This document shows, one piece after another, positions 11,648 to 23,889 of a stretch of DNA of 64,000 nucleotides. Each line of letters starts with the position of its first letter. Within the stretch, counting starts at the first letter, position 1. Source of the stretch: Rugalucina vietnamica. Lineage: Eukaryota; Mollusca; Bivalvia; Lucinida; Lucinidae. The position numbers and the translations under genes are program-made. Where the stretch lies: contig OZ024874.1 of NCBI GenBank assembly GCA_964017185.1, positions 14,751,957 to 14,815,956 of the forward strand. Direction: 5' to 3'. The notes below the pieces were generated by a model, which did no database searches, had not been told where the DNA came from, and was given only the letters and a program-made list of their open reading frames with translations.

Positions 11648-12372
11648 GTGAATTACGTTACCTGCATGTGAATTACGTTACCTACACTCAATCACATTCA
11701 GATCTTAGGCGGTATGCAAAACATAATATACGTTTTAACTTATGACTTTTGTTATTTATAAAGGACACCTTGCACATATTGCATTGATACGATGGCTATC
11801 TATATAATTTTCATAAAAGGGTGAGATGGTGTACCCAGAAAATATAAATTAAGTCCATGTAGCTACGAAAAAGCAACACTTGTATGGTTGGAATTGATAC
11901 CTACGAGCAGAAATAGACTTGGTTTAAACGAACAACGAACATAAATTCCAACGAGACATGAGAATTCAGAGTTATTTCTCTTAAAGTAAAATTGTAGTAA
12001 CGTAATTCACAGTAACGTAATTCACAACTTTGAGCTTTATTCTTATTTTCTCCTATGTTTAGAACATCCCGTAAAGTTCTTTATCTATTTGCTACATAGT
12101 ATGGTCAAAGTCCTTTCACTGCTGTAACATGGAATATTTCTACCTCTTAATTAGCAAATGATATGGGTAGGGTAACGTAGTTCACAAAACTGTGTTATTT
12201 TTCATCAGCTTTTGCTTTGACTTTATCTTAGACAAATGAACAATAGCAAGCCCATATTTGTATTTATTTTCCAAGCATGTATCTACTGTCTTGCCAAAAA
12301 CATGTAGCATGTAAGCTAAATATACGTTAAAAGTATTTTGTGAGAGACATTAAAGGTAGTAACGTAATTCAC
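11648..12372. promoter_or_regulatory. Cluster of six GTAACGTAATTCAC motifs
   Basis: The 14-mer occurs in inverted orientation at 11648-11661 and 11668-11681, then in direct orientation at 11997-12010, 12012-12025, 12172-12185 (one mismatch) and 12359-12372. The sequence between is not repeated. The core is close to bZIP sites of the TTACGTAA type. Whether this is a regulatory array or the remains of a repeat is undecided. Confidence 0.5.
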
Positions 12373-12375
12373 GAA

Positions 12376-13660
12376 AGAATCTGGGACATCAGTAATTGAG
12401 ACATGAAAATTTTAATTTTTACTTCAGAACCAAAATCAAGGCGTAAAATAAAAGGTCTATGCATATGGCATTGACAAATGATAGAAAACCGCCAATCCCA
12501 ACAATGTATTTTCAGTAATAAGTTCTGTAATAAGCTTACTGTGCTGATGGGACAGCATTTTTGCTGGATTTTATGGGTATGTCACGTGGAAAACGTCTTA
12601 CAGAGTGACTGCAGACAACATTTCCTGCTTTTCTTTCACATGACTGTAGGGCTATGACCTTAACCTAGGTAAAACCGCTTCAATGCACTTAATAACTACT
12701 TGTTTACTTGAAAATATATGGATGGGACACAAAAATCACCGAATTCAATGACTTAACTCGTTTTGGCTGTGGAGTATGTTTGAACAGATGCAACTTAAAT
12801 TCCTTTTAATAATCTGAATCACTGTAATTTTCCTCTGTCAACATGCCTGAAAAGATAGTATGCACATTTGTGTATATAACTACATGTATATTAATTTCTG
12901 ACATTTATATATCACTATGTATGGTTGTCGACACATAGAGCTTGTGCAGTATTCATCACTCATTTCTTTACGTTAGCATACAGTGTCATTCAATAGCTCT
13001 GGAGCTGCAACTGATAGTGTTACCAATAATACTAAGCATTTTATTTTATCATTCATTGTCCAATTCAGTTCTTGAACATAGTACAACCAATTCCGCCAAA
13101 TATGCATTTGATAGACACACCTCAGGCAATGAAACCCGAAAATGTTATCTGTCGAGGTAGCTTTTTAGGAATCAACAATATTGCCTTCTCTGTGCACAGT
13201 GAGTTTAAAGACAAACTGTTTTGTTACGAACTTAGACCACCTATGATCCTCCGAGTGTTTTAAATCTTCACTTAGATGGTGCAGATCTATATTCGTTTCA
13301 GGACCCTGCATAATGTGATAACAAAAGCTAAATGAATATAACAATCAGGAAATGGCGCAATCAGAACGATAGAGGTCATTGTATGTTTGGTTAGTTTACA
13401 TCTACTGCCTTTTCGTTATTGTCAAAGTTGTCGGTTACTCCCAGTATAAGCATACCCCCTGATTTCTGACGTAATTTCTGAGGGGGGCGGTTCCACTAAG
13501 GGAGTGTTAGCTTGTGTGCTGATGATAAAACTCGCCTCATTTCAGGATATGTAATCTTATATCGAAGATAAGCTATTTGTTAAATCAAAGAGTCTACTCC
13601 AGATTTGATCATGTACAACAAGACCTACATGTTTTGGGTTTGCAATAGAAATCGCTGCTT
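12376..13660. other. Intergenic, nothing recognised
   Basis: AT-rich sequence with scattered short frames (for example 12942-13263). No domain, splice structure or repeat I can support. Confidence 0.4.
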
Positions 13661-13663
13661 TAC

Positions 13664-14135
13664 GAAGGTTCATTACCCGAAATTGTACAATATGGCCCAT
13701 CTTCTCGCTTTCAATGTTTTACTGCTTCCAAAGGATCTAACAATTATTTTTATTTGCTATTACTGCAGCTGGTGTTGTGCCGTGTGGCGGCCCTAAAAAG
13801 TCTCCCCGTACATCATCCATAGTGCTGATTATATTTTTCTTTTGATCCTTTGGGGTCAGTGAATATATTTGGAATGTATCAAATATATTGTACGTTAAGA
13901 ATCATCTTCTTAACAGTATTTTGATCATTTGGCCCCTTTGGGAATACAAGTCTTTGATTTAGACTACACCGATGAAATTTTTGAAATTGCAGCAAAAATG
14001 TCTGGCTTTCGCTGCCAGTTTTGTAAAGGGTCACTGACGAAGGTTCATTACCCGAAATTGTACAATATGGCCCATCTTCTCGCTTTCAATGTTTTACTGC
14101 TTCCAAAGGATCTAACAATTATTTTTATTTTGTAA
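13664..14135 (+). repeat. Tandem family S, 1.25 units of 375 bp
   Basis: The block starting gaaggttcattacccgaaat at 13664 starts again at 14039, a period of 375 bp. It is the reverse complement of the array at 22166-23700. The copy ends with aaaggatctaacaattattt, the same end at which the large array joins its host LINE, so this end looks like a real element terminus. Confidence 0.8.
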
Positions 14136-14479
14136 TATTACAAGCAACTTAAAGACAGTGCAAGTCTACTGAAGCTCAGCTGATATGTATGAAGCATTAG
14201 CAAATATTTCATTGCTCACACTTGAAGCCGACCATTTGTCTAGTACAGTAAAATATCTTGAAAGGCTTGCAATGGTGACAGATTGATCCATTACAATTTC
14301 AATGTTTCTAAGAATACCATTTATAAACATACCGATAGTTTTATGATTTATCGTATCTTCTGCTATTATTTACAAGAAGCCTGTGTGTATCTTCAGCTGA
14401 AATGCTTTGGTTTAATTTTCATAGTTGATCAAACATATTCAGCGCTTCAGCCACACTGATTCGTACCAAATCAATCTCA

Positions 14480-15001
14480 ATACGTAAATGATAATTTGGA
14501 CCATAACTAAATAAAAAGGCTCTTTTTATAAGTACCTAATTGTCAATTTACTTTTTCCCTTCGCGGCTTTCGGAGTGGAAATTTCTTTCTGATTGCGCAT
14601 TTTCATGATCATTGCCTACTTGTACCTTCTCTATATTTTTGTTTTATAGCATTCTTGGGAAAATAGCTGCTCATTCGGCTTACGAAATGTTTTCATGGTA
14701 TAAGTACCTGATTGTTAGTTTGGTTTTTTCCCACCTTGGTTTTTGGAGTGGGAGTCTTTTTCTGATTGCGCCTTTTCCTGATCTTTGCCTACTTGTACTT
14801 TTTTCTATGTCATATAACCCAGCTTTCCAACTCCAGGTATTTAAAGTTGTCTATTAAGTGGATAACTCTGTAAATGATAATTCTGACCATAATTAAATAA
14901 AAAGGCTCTTTATATGGATTGTTTTTTATAACATTCTATGTTATATTACCCAGCTTTCTAACTCCAGGTGTTTAAATTTGTCTATTAATTGGATAACTCT
15001 A
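14480..15001 (+). repeat. R1 3'-end fragments and local duplications
   Basis: Two pieces of the R1 family 3' end (about 14560-14628 and 14652-14800, both running to cctacttgtac) are separated by unrelated bases. Around them the segment cccagctttc-aactccaggt..ggataactct occurs at 14815-14875 and again at 14947-15001, and aataaaaaggctcttt occurs at about 14510 and 14895. The R1 pieces begin at different points but share the 3' end, as in 5'-truncated retrotransposition. Confidence 0.6.
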
Positions 15002-16190
15002 CAACTTGATTTTCGTTCATTATTGAACTTTCATACTCAGCTTTTAGCTTTGAACCTATATCTGCATATTTAAATGAAACAGAATTATCCTTAGCATGCT
15101 CAGTGCCATAGCTAAATGTTATATTCTAATGTACCATTGAGCAAACAGCTCTTTTTACTGCACAATATATTGCTCCAGCAGCAACTAAGTCACCATTTTG
15201 AAGGTCCATTAGTACATGTATGTATAGCACTTTGAAGTCATTGCCTTTCCCTGTTGCTTCAACAACTCTTATAAATACATCAATGTTACCATCACCAATT
15301 GCGCATGCTAACATCGACCAGCTTCCACTTAGTTTACTTTCATTTCTAACAGGTCACAAATCTCGCCATGAATAAGCAATTATTCTTCCAATCAAAATAC
15401 TTTGAAGATGATATGGTACTTCTAGGGTTAGTCTAATCATTTCTTATGTTTTACTTTACCTCTCTACTGTTTTTGCTTTAATGCTCTGATAAGTGGATTT
15501 ACAGTTCTTATGGCACCACATTTTGCATAAACCTTGTACATAAATACTCAAAGCATAATCAGTTAATAAAGAATTAGAACCTACATATGATTATAGTGTC
15601 GAAACAAAACATGGTTTGGTATTATTTTGTTTTATATAGTGCCATATCGTACATCCATGTCTGCACCAAGGTTGTATTAACTGTAAGATTAATACTGCAC
15701 CAAAGTTATAGTAATTGCAGAACCAGAATTTGTGAATTACGTTTGTAATAAGATTGCGGAGCTTATGATGTACAAGAAAATTAGTTTTCTTTGTTGCTCT
15801 TTTTCTTGCCGGGCAAGAAAATTCCACTCATTTCTAGAATAAATACATCTGGACCTTCCTATAACTCAGTTCAAGAAACATAGTTTTGGATATAGCACTG
15901 ATCATAGCTGGACTCCAAATGGTCATTTCATACTACCTTTGGTATATGTCTATATACTTTACTCTCGTTATAACACAAATTGAATATAGCTAACACAGAG
16001 ATTGGTTTGAACCCCAATAATAGTGTTATAAAAAGGTTATGGTGTCTGAATAATTTGTTTTAACAAGGAAAAAACACACATAAAGATGACATTAAGAAAA
16101 TGTTCTGAGTGTTTTACAACTTGATTTTAGCTTTTTATTACTTAATGAAAGTCTAGGGACATATTCGGCTCATTTTTCAAAATTCTATAT
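15002..16190. other. Intergenic, nothing recognised
   Basis: No gene, hairpin or known family seen. The minus-strand frames at 15126-15314 and 15591-15827 have no domain. Confidence 0.35.
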
Positions 16191-16195
16191 TTTGA

Positions 16196-16855
16196 CGGCC
16201 TTCTTGGATGCCATCTTCACTACTGGAGCTATCCTGTGCTTTGCTGAGGTGGCGAACACTGGATTTTATGCTACAAACTAAGACTGAGACAAACACTATG
16301 GTATATAGAATCAAAAACAAATATGATTAAAGAGCATATTTTATATAAGAAAATATTTTGTTGTTTTGTCGTGTTGGGTTGGATGTCTAAAACCTGTTTT
16401 TAACCATGAAGCTTATATTTAGAAACAATTTCTGTTTCTCTAAAAAAATTTACAGATATTATATTTGATAGAAAAGAAGTCAAATAGCAGCCATAACTAT
16501 CTGATCATAAATAATGAGCCATTAAACAAACATTCCTAGGTGAAAAACCTTTGGCACGTGCATTTGTGAATTTAAACATGATTTTTACAACTGTTTTACC
16601 TAAATTGTCAGGTTTTGTACTTGAAATATACAAATATATCATTCTTACATGAAATGGGGCATTAAAATACCATTACAATGCAAATACATGAAAACTATTA
16701 TGCATTTTTGCAGTAGGGGTTGGTTTTAGGAAACGACAGCCATCTTGGACGCCATCTACACTACTGGATTTATGCAAGGTTTGCCAAGGTGGCAAACGCT
16801 GGATTTCAAAACTACAGACCAAGACGAACATTCTGGTATATAGAAACAAATGTGG
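16196..16855 (+). repeat. Diverged direct repeat pair, ~120 bp each
   Basis: 16196-16320 and 16734-16855 share gccatcttggacgccatc, cactactgga, gccaaggtggcaaacgctgg and tggtatatagaa in the same order, about 540 bp apart. The frame crossing the second copy continues into the R1 fragment and is not a gene. Confidence 0.6.
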
Positions 16856-16919
16856 TACTCCGTAGACCACCTACTCATATTTCTAAGCTATTTTTTGAAC
16901 CATATTTGCTCCAGTACAC

Positions 16920-19605
16920 CCCGGTTTTTGGAGTGGGAATCTTTTTCTGATTGCGCCTTTTCCTGATCTTTACCTACTTGTACTTTTAAAATAGCCATAA
17001 CCTCCTCAGCTTCTGCAGTGGTTCAAAACATTTAGTTTGTTCCTCGATCCTCGTGTTGAATCTCTAACTAGTCAATGAATCATCAAGAACAAACAAATAA
17101 ATCACGATAAACATCCTGATGAATCAAAATCCAGGACTCAAAGATTGAGTAAGCTGCCCGACGATGGAGATCCCTGGGCGTCGAATAACTTACTAACTCC
17201 GGAGCAAAAGAAAAACTAAAACTAGAAATGCGTGTTTGTAAAACACTATGCCCCCAACTGTATGCTTGTCCCTAAACTGGCAGCTTGTATGATTCATTAT
17301 TTCATTCGAATTAAGTGAAATTTAATTTCCTAAAAAAGCTGTTCGGTTGCCTTTTTTGCCTCCATCCAGAAACAGAATGTAAGCCTTTGCATACAAGTTA
17401 GAAATGGAGTAAAAATTTCAAAATGAAGTTATTTTGTCAAAATTTGATGGAAAGTCCTCAAAAAGTAATCAGGTGATCTTCTTCTCAGCCCCAACCAGTA
17501 TACCAAATATGAAGGCTCTAACTTAAATACTTTTTCAGATATCTTGCACACAAGATTTTCAAATTTTATTTTAAAAGGGCCATAACTCCAAAAAAATGCA
17601 TACCTTGAACATGAAAAAAAAAATGCCTGTCAACTATTTTTTCATGAGGAATTTGTATATGAAATTTCAAAACCCTAACATTCACTGTTCAAAAGTTTCA
17701 AATTTCACCGATAAGTGGAAAAATCAATCGAAATTTCAAAATTCTGTATTTTTGTAAAAATTTGACGGAAAATTCTCAAAAGTTAATCAGGTCATCTACT
17801 CCTCAGCCCCAACAACTGTACCAAATATGAAGGCTCTAGCTTAAATACTTTTTGAGATATCTTGCACACAAGATTTTCAAATTTTGTTTTCAAAGGGACA
17901 TAACTCAAAAAAGGGGCATAACTTGGTCATAAAAAAAAAACGGGTCAACTATTTTATCATGAGGAATGTGTATATGAAATTTCAAAACCCTAGCATTCAC
18001 CGTTCAAACGTTTCAAATTTCACCAAAAAGTGGAAAAATCAATCAAAATTTCAAAATTCCGTATTTTTGTAAAAATTTGACAGAAAGTTCTCAAAAAATA
18101 ATCAGGTCATCTACTTCTCAGCCCCAACAAGTGTGCCAAATATGAAGGCTCTAGCTCAAATACTTTTTGAGATATCTTGCACACAATATTTTCAAATTTT
18201 GTTTTCAAAGGGACATTACTCAGAAAAGGGGCATAACTTGGCCATACAAAAAATACGGGTCAACTTTTTTATCATGAGGAATGTGTATATGAAATTTCAA
18301 AACCCTAGCATTCACCTTTCAAAAGTTTCAAATTTCACCGAAAAGTGGAAAAATCAATCAAAATTTCAAAATTCCGTATTTTTGTCAAAATTTGACGGAA
18401 AGTTCTCAAAAGTTGATCAGGTCATCTACTTCTCAGCCCCAACAAGTGTACCAAATATGAAGGCTCTAGCTCAAATACTTTTGGAGATATCTTGCACACA
18501 AGATTTTCAAATTTTGTTTTCAAAGGGAAATAACTCAGAAAAGGGGCATAACTCGGACAAGAAAAAAAATACGGGTCAACTATTTTTCATGAGGAATACA
18601 CACATGAAATTTCAAATCCCTAACATTCACCATTCAAAAAAAAAAAGGCGTTACACACGCACACACAGACAGACAGACAAGCCCAAACCAATATGCCCTT
18701 CCAACTTTTTCAAAGTTGGGGGCATAATGAATAGCTTTAAGTCGGGGCCATCATAGAGTCTGACGCCCGACCAACCGACGTGCAGTTAAAGAAGGCAGCA
18801 TAGTTATCAACCATGATTGGGTTAAAAACTAAGCATGCAGACTGTCGCATTACATTCAAGTTATAACCTATACGCCTGTAACGTGTTATGATTTTTCTGA
18901 ACAGAAAAGAAAAATCATAACTTCCTATAAGTTTCTTAAATTTGTAAACCAAGTCACCATAAAATTCAGGTTCCGAAAGGCCCTCACTTAAAAGCGTCTT
19001 TAACCCAACATTATATTTGGAAATCAATTCATAGTGTCTACGATAAAATTTAGAAAAAAGGTTTTTCGAAGTTTATGATACCGATAGCCCTGTTGGAGAA
19101 GTTTTGCCGTTAAACGTTTATTTCGAGCATTGAAGTCTGTAAGATGGTTGCAGATTCTAGCAAACTTAATAAGTTACGAAATGTATACACCATAAGAAGC
19201 ACGACGAGAAACGTCACCATCCAAAAACGGAAAATTTACTATATCAAAATCAGTCATCGCGCTTATCATAAATTTTAGAAGAAACAAATCCAATTGAAAC
19301 AGAAATATGTAGATCTTTGTGTTACTGATCGTTCCAAGTCGATACTTCTGTGGTGGTTCTTTTTGTTTTATGTCTTGGTGTATAAATTTTTTGTGCTGTT
19401 GGCGCCTTATGTATGTTTTCATATTTTTAGTTAAGTTAAGGTAACTGAGTGGCCACCTATTGGGAAAATAGCTGCTCATTCGGCTTACGATATGTTTCAT
19501 GGTATAAGTACCTGATTGTTAGTTTGGTTTTTTCCCACCTCGGTTTTTGGAGTGGGAATCTTTTTCTGATTGCGCCTTTTCCTGATCTTTGCCTACTTGT
19601 ACCTT
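16920..19605 (+). mobile_element. R1 retroelement copy with direct terminal repeats
   Basis: The 3'-end block (tttttctgattgcgcctttt to cctacttgtacc) occurs at 16920-16980 and again at 19437-19605, bracketing internal sequence. The internal part carries a short open frame whose complete stretch is best seen at 59410-59051 (minus). Here it is cut at about 17219 and resumes at 18726 because a family C element sits in it. A minus-strand frame (19027-18737), ending GRASDSMMAPT then stop, may be a polymerase tail. The layout of direct repeats plus inverted partial copies elsewhere recalls Penelope-like pseudo-LTRs, but no reverse-transcriptase core is visible, so the class is open. Confidence 0.5.
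17220..18725 (+). repeat. Family C element with ~3.7 tandem 315-bp units
   Basis: Ends are actatgcccccaact at the left and aaagttgggggcat at the right. The module starting tcagccccaac begins at 17485, 17803, 18118 and 18433, so the periods are 318, 315 and 315. Near the right end are (acac)n and (agac)n tracts. It interrupts the R1 frame. The 207-codon frame at 18133-18756 simply reads through the units. Confidence 0.8.
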
Positions 19606-19699
19606 CTTAAAAGGGGGCTTCGGTATCTGAGATATTGGCTTTGTTCAACTGTAGCTCAGGTGGATTTGATGGAAAATTGCTTCCAAACTAACACAGCAT

Positions 19700-20845
19700 T
19701 TCAACTAGTATAATATCCTCTACGATCTCCAGCACAGGTTTAGAGAAATGAGATCATGTGAGACTCAGCTCATACAGCTTGTTGAAGACCTGGGCAGACA
19801 ACTAGTAGATGGTAAGCAAGTTGACCATGTCCTACTTGATTTTAGCAAGGCATTTGACAAGGTCAGGCATTCCAAACTTTTATTCAAATTATCACAGCAT
19901 GGAGTGAAAGGTAACACTCGGTTTTTCCCACCTCGATTTTTGGAGTGGGAATCTTTTTCTGATTGCGCCTTTTCCTGATCTTTGCCTACTTGTACCTTTA
20001 AACTGGATTAGAGCTTTCCTTGTGGGTCGAACCCAGGCTTTAGTGCCGGAGGAGGGAGAGCTCATCTGAGGTCCCTGTGACATCAGGCGTGCCTCAGGGA
20101 TCTGTTCTTGTGCCTCTTCTCTTTTTGCTTTACATAAACGACCTGCCACAAAACATCCAATCTCAAGTCAGACTCTTCGCTGATGACACCGCTGTATACC
20201 TAACTGTTGGCTCTTCAGTAGACGGAATATTTCCATCGGTATTCCCTTAGACCTCTCCATACCGACGGAAATGACATGTATTGAGCCCTTGGTCGAAAAT
20301 GAAAAATCATCGAAGACGCCAAATAAATTGAAAATTATGTTATGTTATATCTTTTCTGACTGAGAGAACTTAATTTTACATATTCTAGATGTAAAGATAC
20401 GAAGATTCAAAAAAATATACCAGGTTTTCTGTGGAAAATATCACATGCGTCTATAAAAAGATAAGGGGAGACTACATGTACTGAAGAATATGGGACACAA
20501 AGTAGAAGATTGCTTTTTGCAAATTTATTGAAATTCTGCAGGCTAATCAGTTGTTTACAAAAAGATTTTTGCATTTTCTAACAAAACATAAGAAAAATTC
20601 TAATAATTCTCACCAAATAAAGCAGCTATAAGCTTCTTACGAAATCCATCATCTGTTCGACCATAGTTTAAAGGCAACTAATGCTAAGCTGTCACGAGAG
20701 AGGAGCGAGGTCACGTTGTGTATCGGAGTGCAGGTTAGCCAGCTGATCTTACCATTCAGATAATAGGGCTATCCTACAAGCAGATCTTGGTACTCTACAG
20801 ACTTGGGAACACGCTTGGGATATGGAATTTAACCCAAGGGTGGTT
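19700..20845 (+). pseudogene. LINE reverse transcriptase fragment, broken by two insertions
   Basis: Three blocks of one RT: 19709-19915 (YNILYDLQHRF, then DFSKAFDKVRHSKLLFKL), 19999-20225 (LNWIRAFLVGRTQ, then [15 protein letters not shown] and the catalytic LFADD at about 20176-20187) and 20755-20845 (NRAILQADLGTLQTW). Between blocks 1 and 2 is an 83-bp piece of R1 (19916-19998). Between blocks 2 and 3 is a ~525-bp insertion of unknown type (20226-20754). Block 2 also has a frameshift. The fingers and palm match CR1/Jockey-type LINEs. The EN domain and C-terminus are missing. Confidence 0.75.
20226..20754. mobile_element. Insertion of unknown type inside LINE RT
   Basis: Defined by the break in the RT frame: VGSSVD before it and NRAILQAD after it join directly if it is removed. 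Its left end contains an imperfect hairpin (tttccatcggtatt / accgacggaaat). No clear TIR, target duplication or frame. Confidence 0.5.
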
Positions 20846-22165
20846 TACAATGGATCTGAATCTGAATAGTTTACTGGTGAAACGCCAAATGACATTATTT
20901 CACCAGGGGGTTCGGATGGGGGAGAAATTAGTCCCTTGAACGCACGAGCGAAGCGAACTTGGACATACAGTCATCATACATTTCAGCAGAGGAGATAAAG
21001 AGAAGAGGGAAGACTATTCCATAAAGGGATAGTCCGCGGGGAAAAAAAATTCTTCAGAGCATCACTATAGGCCATATACCTTGTGTATTGTGAATCATGA
21101 GATGCCCTGGTACTTCTTAAGTTGGGTGCTGGGATCAGATATCTATCTTTATCAAGAGACACTATACCGGAGTGAATCTTGTAAAAGAAAGTTAAGGAGG
21201 ACTTCACCCTGCGGTCCTCCAGGGATGGCCGCTCAAGTTCATCCAACATATCGTCAACACTACTCTTGTTATGTCATCGCCTGCAGGTCCACCTGGCTGC
21301 TGTCTTCTGCACTTTCTCCACCTTTTTTTCTCTGTTTCATTATAGGGATGCCAAATAGGAGCTGCATACTCAAGCTGAGGACGAACCAATGTTTTGTATG
21401 CAACCTCCTTTGTGTGCCGAGGTGCAAGAGCCAAATTGCGCCGAAGAAAACCCAATGTCTTAGTTGCTTTACAAGAAATTTCAGAAATATGTTGACCCCA
21501 TTCTAAGTCGTCAGTGATAGTAAGTCCAAGGTATTTGGCGGATCGAACCTGTTCCAGAGTTTGCTGATGTAGAGAGTAGTTGAAATGTATTTGATTGCTA
21601 GGGAGGTGCCGGGTCACCCTCATTGAGTGACATTTGGCAACATTGAATTTCATTTGCCAATCGGTCTGCTATTGTGCAAGGCTATTCAGGTCTTCTTGTA
21701 GAATCTGGCAATCAGTGAGTGAATTAATGTTCCTATACAAAACACAATCGTCTGCAAAGAGACGAACAGATGACCTGATATTGTCCGGAAGGTCGTTAAT
21801 AAATATCAAGAAAAGGACCGGTCCCAAGACCGATCCTTGCGGGACTCCAGATAAGACCGGGACTGGATCTGAGGATTGGCCATCTAACATCACTTTTTGA
21901 CAGCGCTGAGAGCCATGAAGCGATCCACTTGTGAGTAGATCCTCTAATAGTGCAGTAGTGCAGTTTGTATAGAAATCTCTTATGTGGCACCTTGTCAAAG
22001 GCCTTTGCAAAATCCATGATGATCACATCCGTTTGTCTGTGACCCCGGTTCTGAGCTCGATCCAGGTTGCTAACCATGTCGTGAAAGAATTGAACCAGCT
22101 GGGTCTCGCACGACCTCTGACTATGGAAACCATGCTGACAGTCAGCAAAAATATTTTCAAGGGAA

Positions 22166-23700
22166 TAAAATATAATTGTTAGATCCTTTGGAAGCAGTAA
22201 AAACATTCAAAGAGAGGTGGCCCATATTGTACAATTTCGGGTAATGAACCTTCACCAGCGACCCAACCCCCCCCCCCCACAAAACCGGCAGCGAAAGCCA
22301 GACATTCACGATTGCTGCAATTTCAAGAATTTTCACCAGTATAGTCTAAATCAAGACTTATATTCCCGAAGGAGCCAAATATACAAAATTCTGTTAAGAT
22401 GATGATTCTTAACGTACAGTATATTTGAAATACTCCAAATATCTTCACTGATCTCAAAGGACAAAAAAAATATAATCTGCACTATGTATGATGTACGGGG
22501 AGACTTTTTAGGGCCGCCACACGACACAACACCAGCTGCAGTAATAGCAAATAAAATATAATTGTTAGATCCTTTGGAAGCAGTAAAAACATTCAAAGAG
22601 AGGTGGGCCATATTGTACAATTTCGGGTAATGAACCTTGACCAGCGACCCCCCACAAAACCGGCAGCGAAAGCCAGACATTCATGATTGCTGCAATTTCA
22701 AGAATTTTCACCAGTATAGTCTAAATCAAAGACTTATATTCCCGAAGGGGCCAAATATACAAAATTCTGTTAAGATGATGATTCTTAACGTACAGTATAT
22801 TTAAAATACTCCAAATATCTTCACTGATCTCAAAGGACCAAAAAAATATAATCTGCACTATGGATGATGTACGGGGAGACTTTTTAGGGCCGCCACACGG
22901 CACAACACCAGCTGCAGTAATAGCAAATAAAATATAATTGTTAGATCCTTTGGAAGCAGTAAAAACATTCAAAGAGAGGTGGGCCATATTGTACAATTTC
23001 GGGTAATGAACCTTCACCAGCGACCCCCCACAAACCCGGCAGCGAAAGCCAGACATTCATGATTGCTGCAATTTCAAGAATTTTCACCAGTATAGTCTAA
23101 ATCAAAGACTTATATTCCCGAAGGGGCCAAATATACAAAATTCTGTTAAGATGATGATTCTTAACGTACAGTATATTTGAAATACTCCAAATATCTTCAC
23201 TGATCTCAAAGGACCAAAAAAATATAATCTGCACTATGGATGATGTACGGGGAGACTTTTTAGGGCCGCCACATGGCACAACACCAGCTGCAGTAATAGC
23301 AAATAAAATATAATTGTTAGATCCTTTGGAAGCAGTAAAAACATTCAAAGAGAGGTGGGCCATATTGTACAATTTCGGGTAATGAACCTTCACCAGCGAC
23401 CCCCACAAAACCGGCAGCGAAAGCCAGACATTCATGATTGCTGCAATTTCAAGAATTTTCACCAGTATAGTCTAAATCAAAGACTTATATTCCCGAAGGG
23501 GCCAAATATACAAAATTCTGTTAAGATGATGATTCTTAACGTACAGTATATTTGAAATACTCCAAATATCTTCACTGATCTCAAAGGACCAAAAAAATAT
23601 AATCTGCACTATGGATGATGTACGGGGAGACTTTTTATGGCCGCCACACGGCACAACACCAGCTGCAGTAATAGCAAATAAAATATAATTTTTAGATCCT
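22166..23700 (-). repeat. Tandem array, four ~376-bp units, inside LINE RT
   Basis: The segment taaaatataattgttagatc starts at 22166, 22552, 22928, 23304 and (one change) 23679, so periods are 386, 376, 376 and 375. The first unit is longer by a C run. On both sides the LINE frame breaks off: CATCTT on one side and CTTGAAAATATT on the other join to give an uninterrupted NKHLENIFADCQHGF. The array starts and ends on the same ~30-bp sequence (aaaggatctaacaattat), so it carries a terminal direct repeat. Each unit holds a ~110-codon frame (minus strand) with the same sequence, but with no known domain. It is not CRISPR-like. Confidence 0.85.
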
Positions 23701-23889
23701 TTGAAAGATGCTTATTTATGTTGCTGACTATAATATGCTCTAAGGTTTTGCAGCAGATGCAAGTTAGCGACACCGGTCTGTAATTAGCTGCGTCATATTT
23801 CTCACCTTTCTTATACACCGGGGCACGTTTGCCTGTCTCCAATCATCTGGTACAGTTTCCTGAGCAAGCGACTCATTGTAAATACATCA

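Noticed and set aside
18133..18756. 207-codon plus-strand frame
   Set aside because: It is a read-through of the 315-bp tandem units, with the same peptide blocks repeated, and runs across the element border into R1.
22351..23654. Repeated ~110-120-codon frames, one per tandem unit, suggesting a tandem gene family
   Set aside because: The frames start and stop at arbitrary points in the units, vary in reading of a C run, and show no domain. The array sits inside a LINE.
22166..23700. Regular repeat array as a possible CRISPR
   Set aside because: The repeats are ~376 bp and contiguous, without unique spacers, in a eukaryotic genome.
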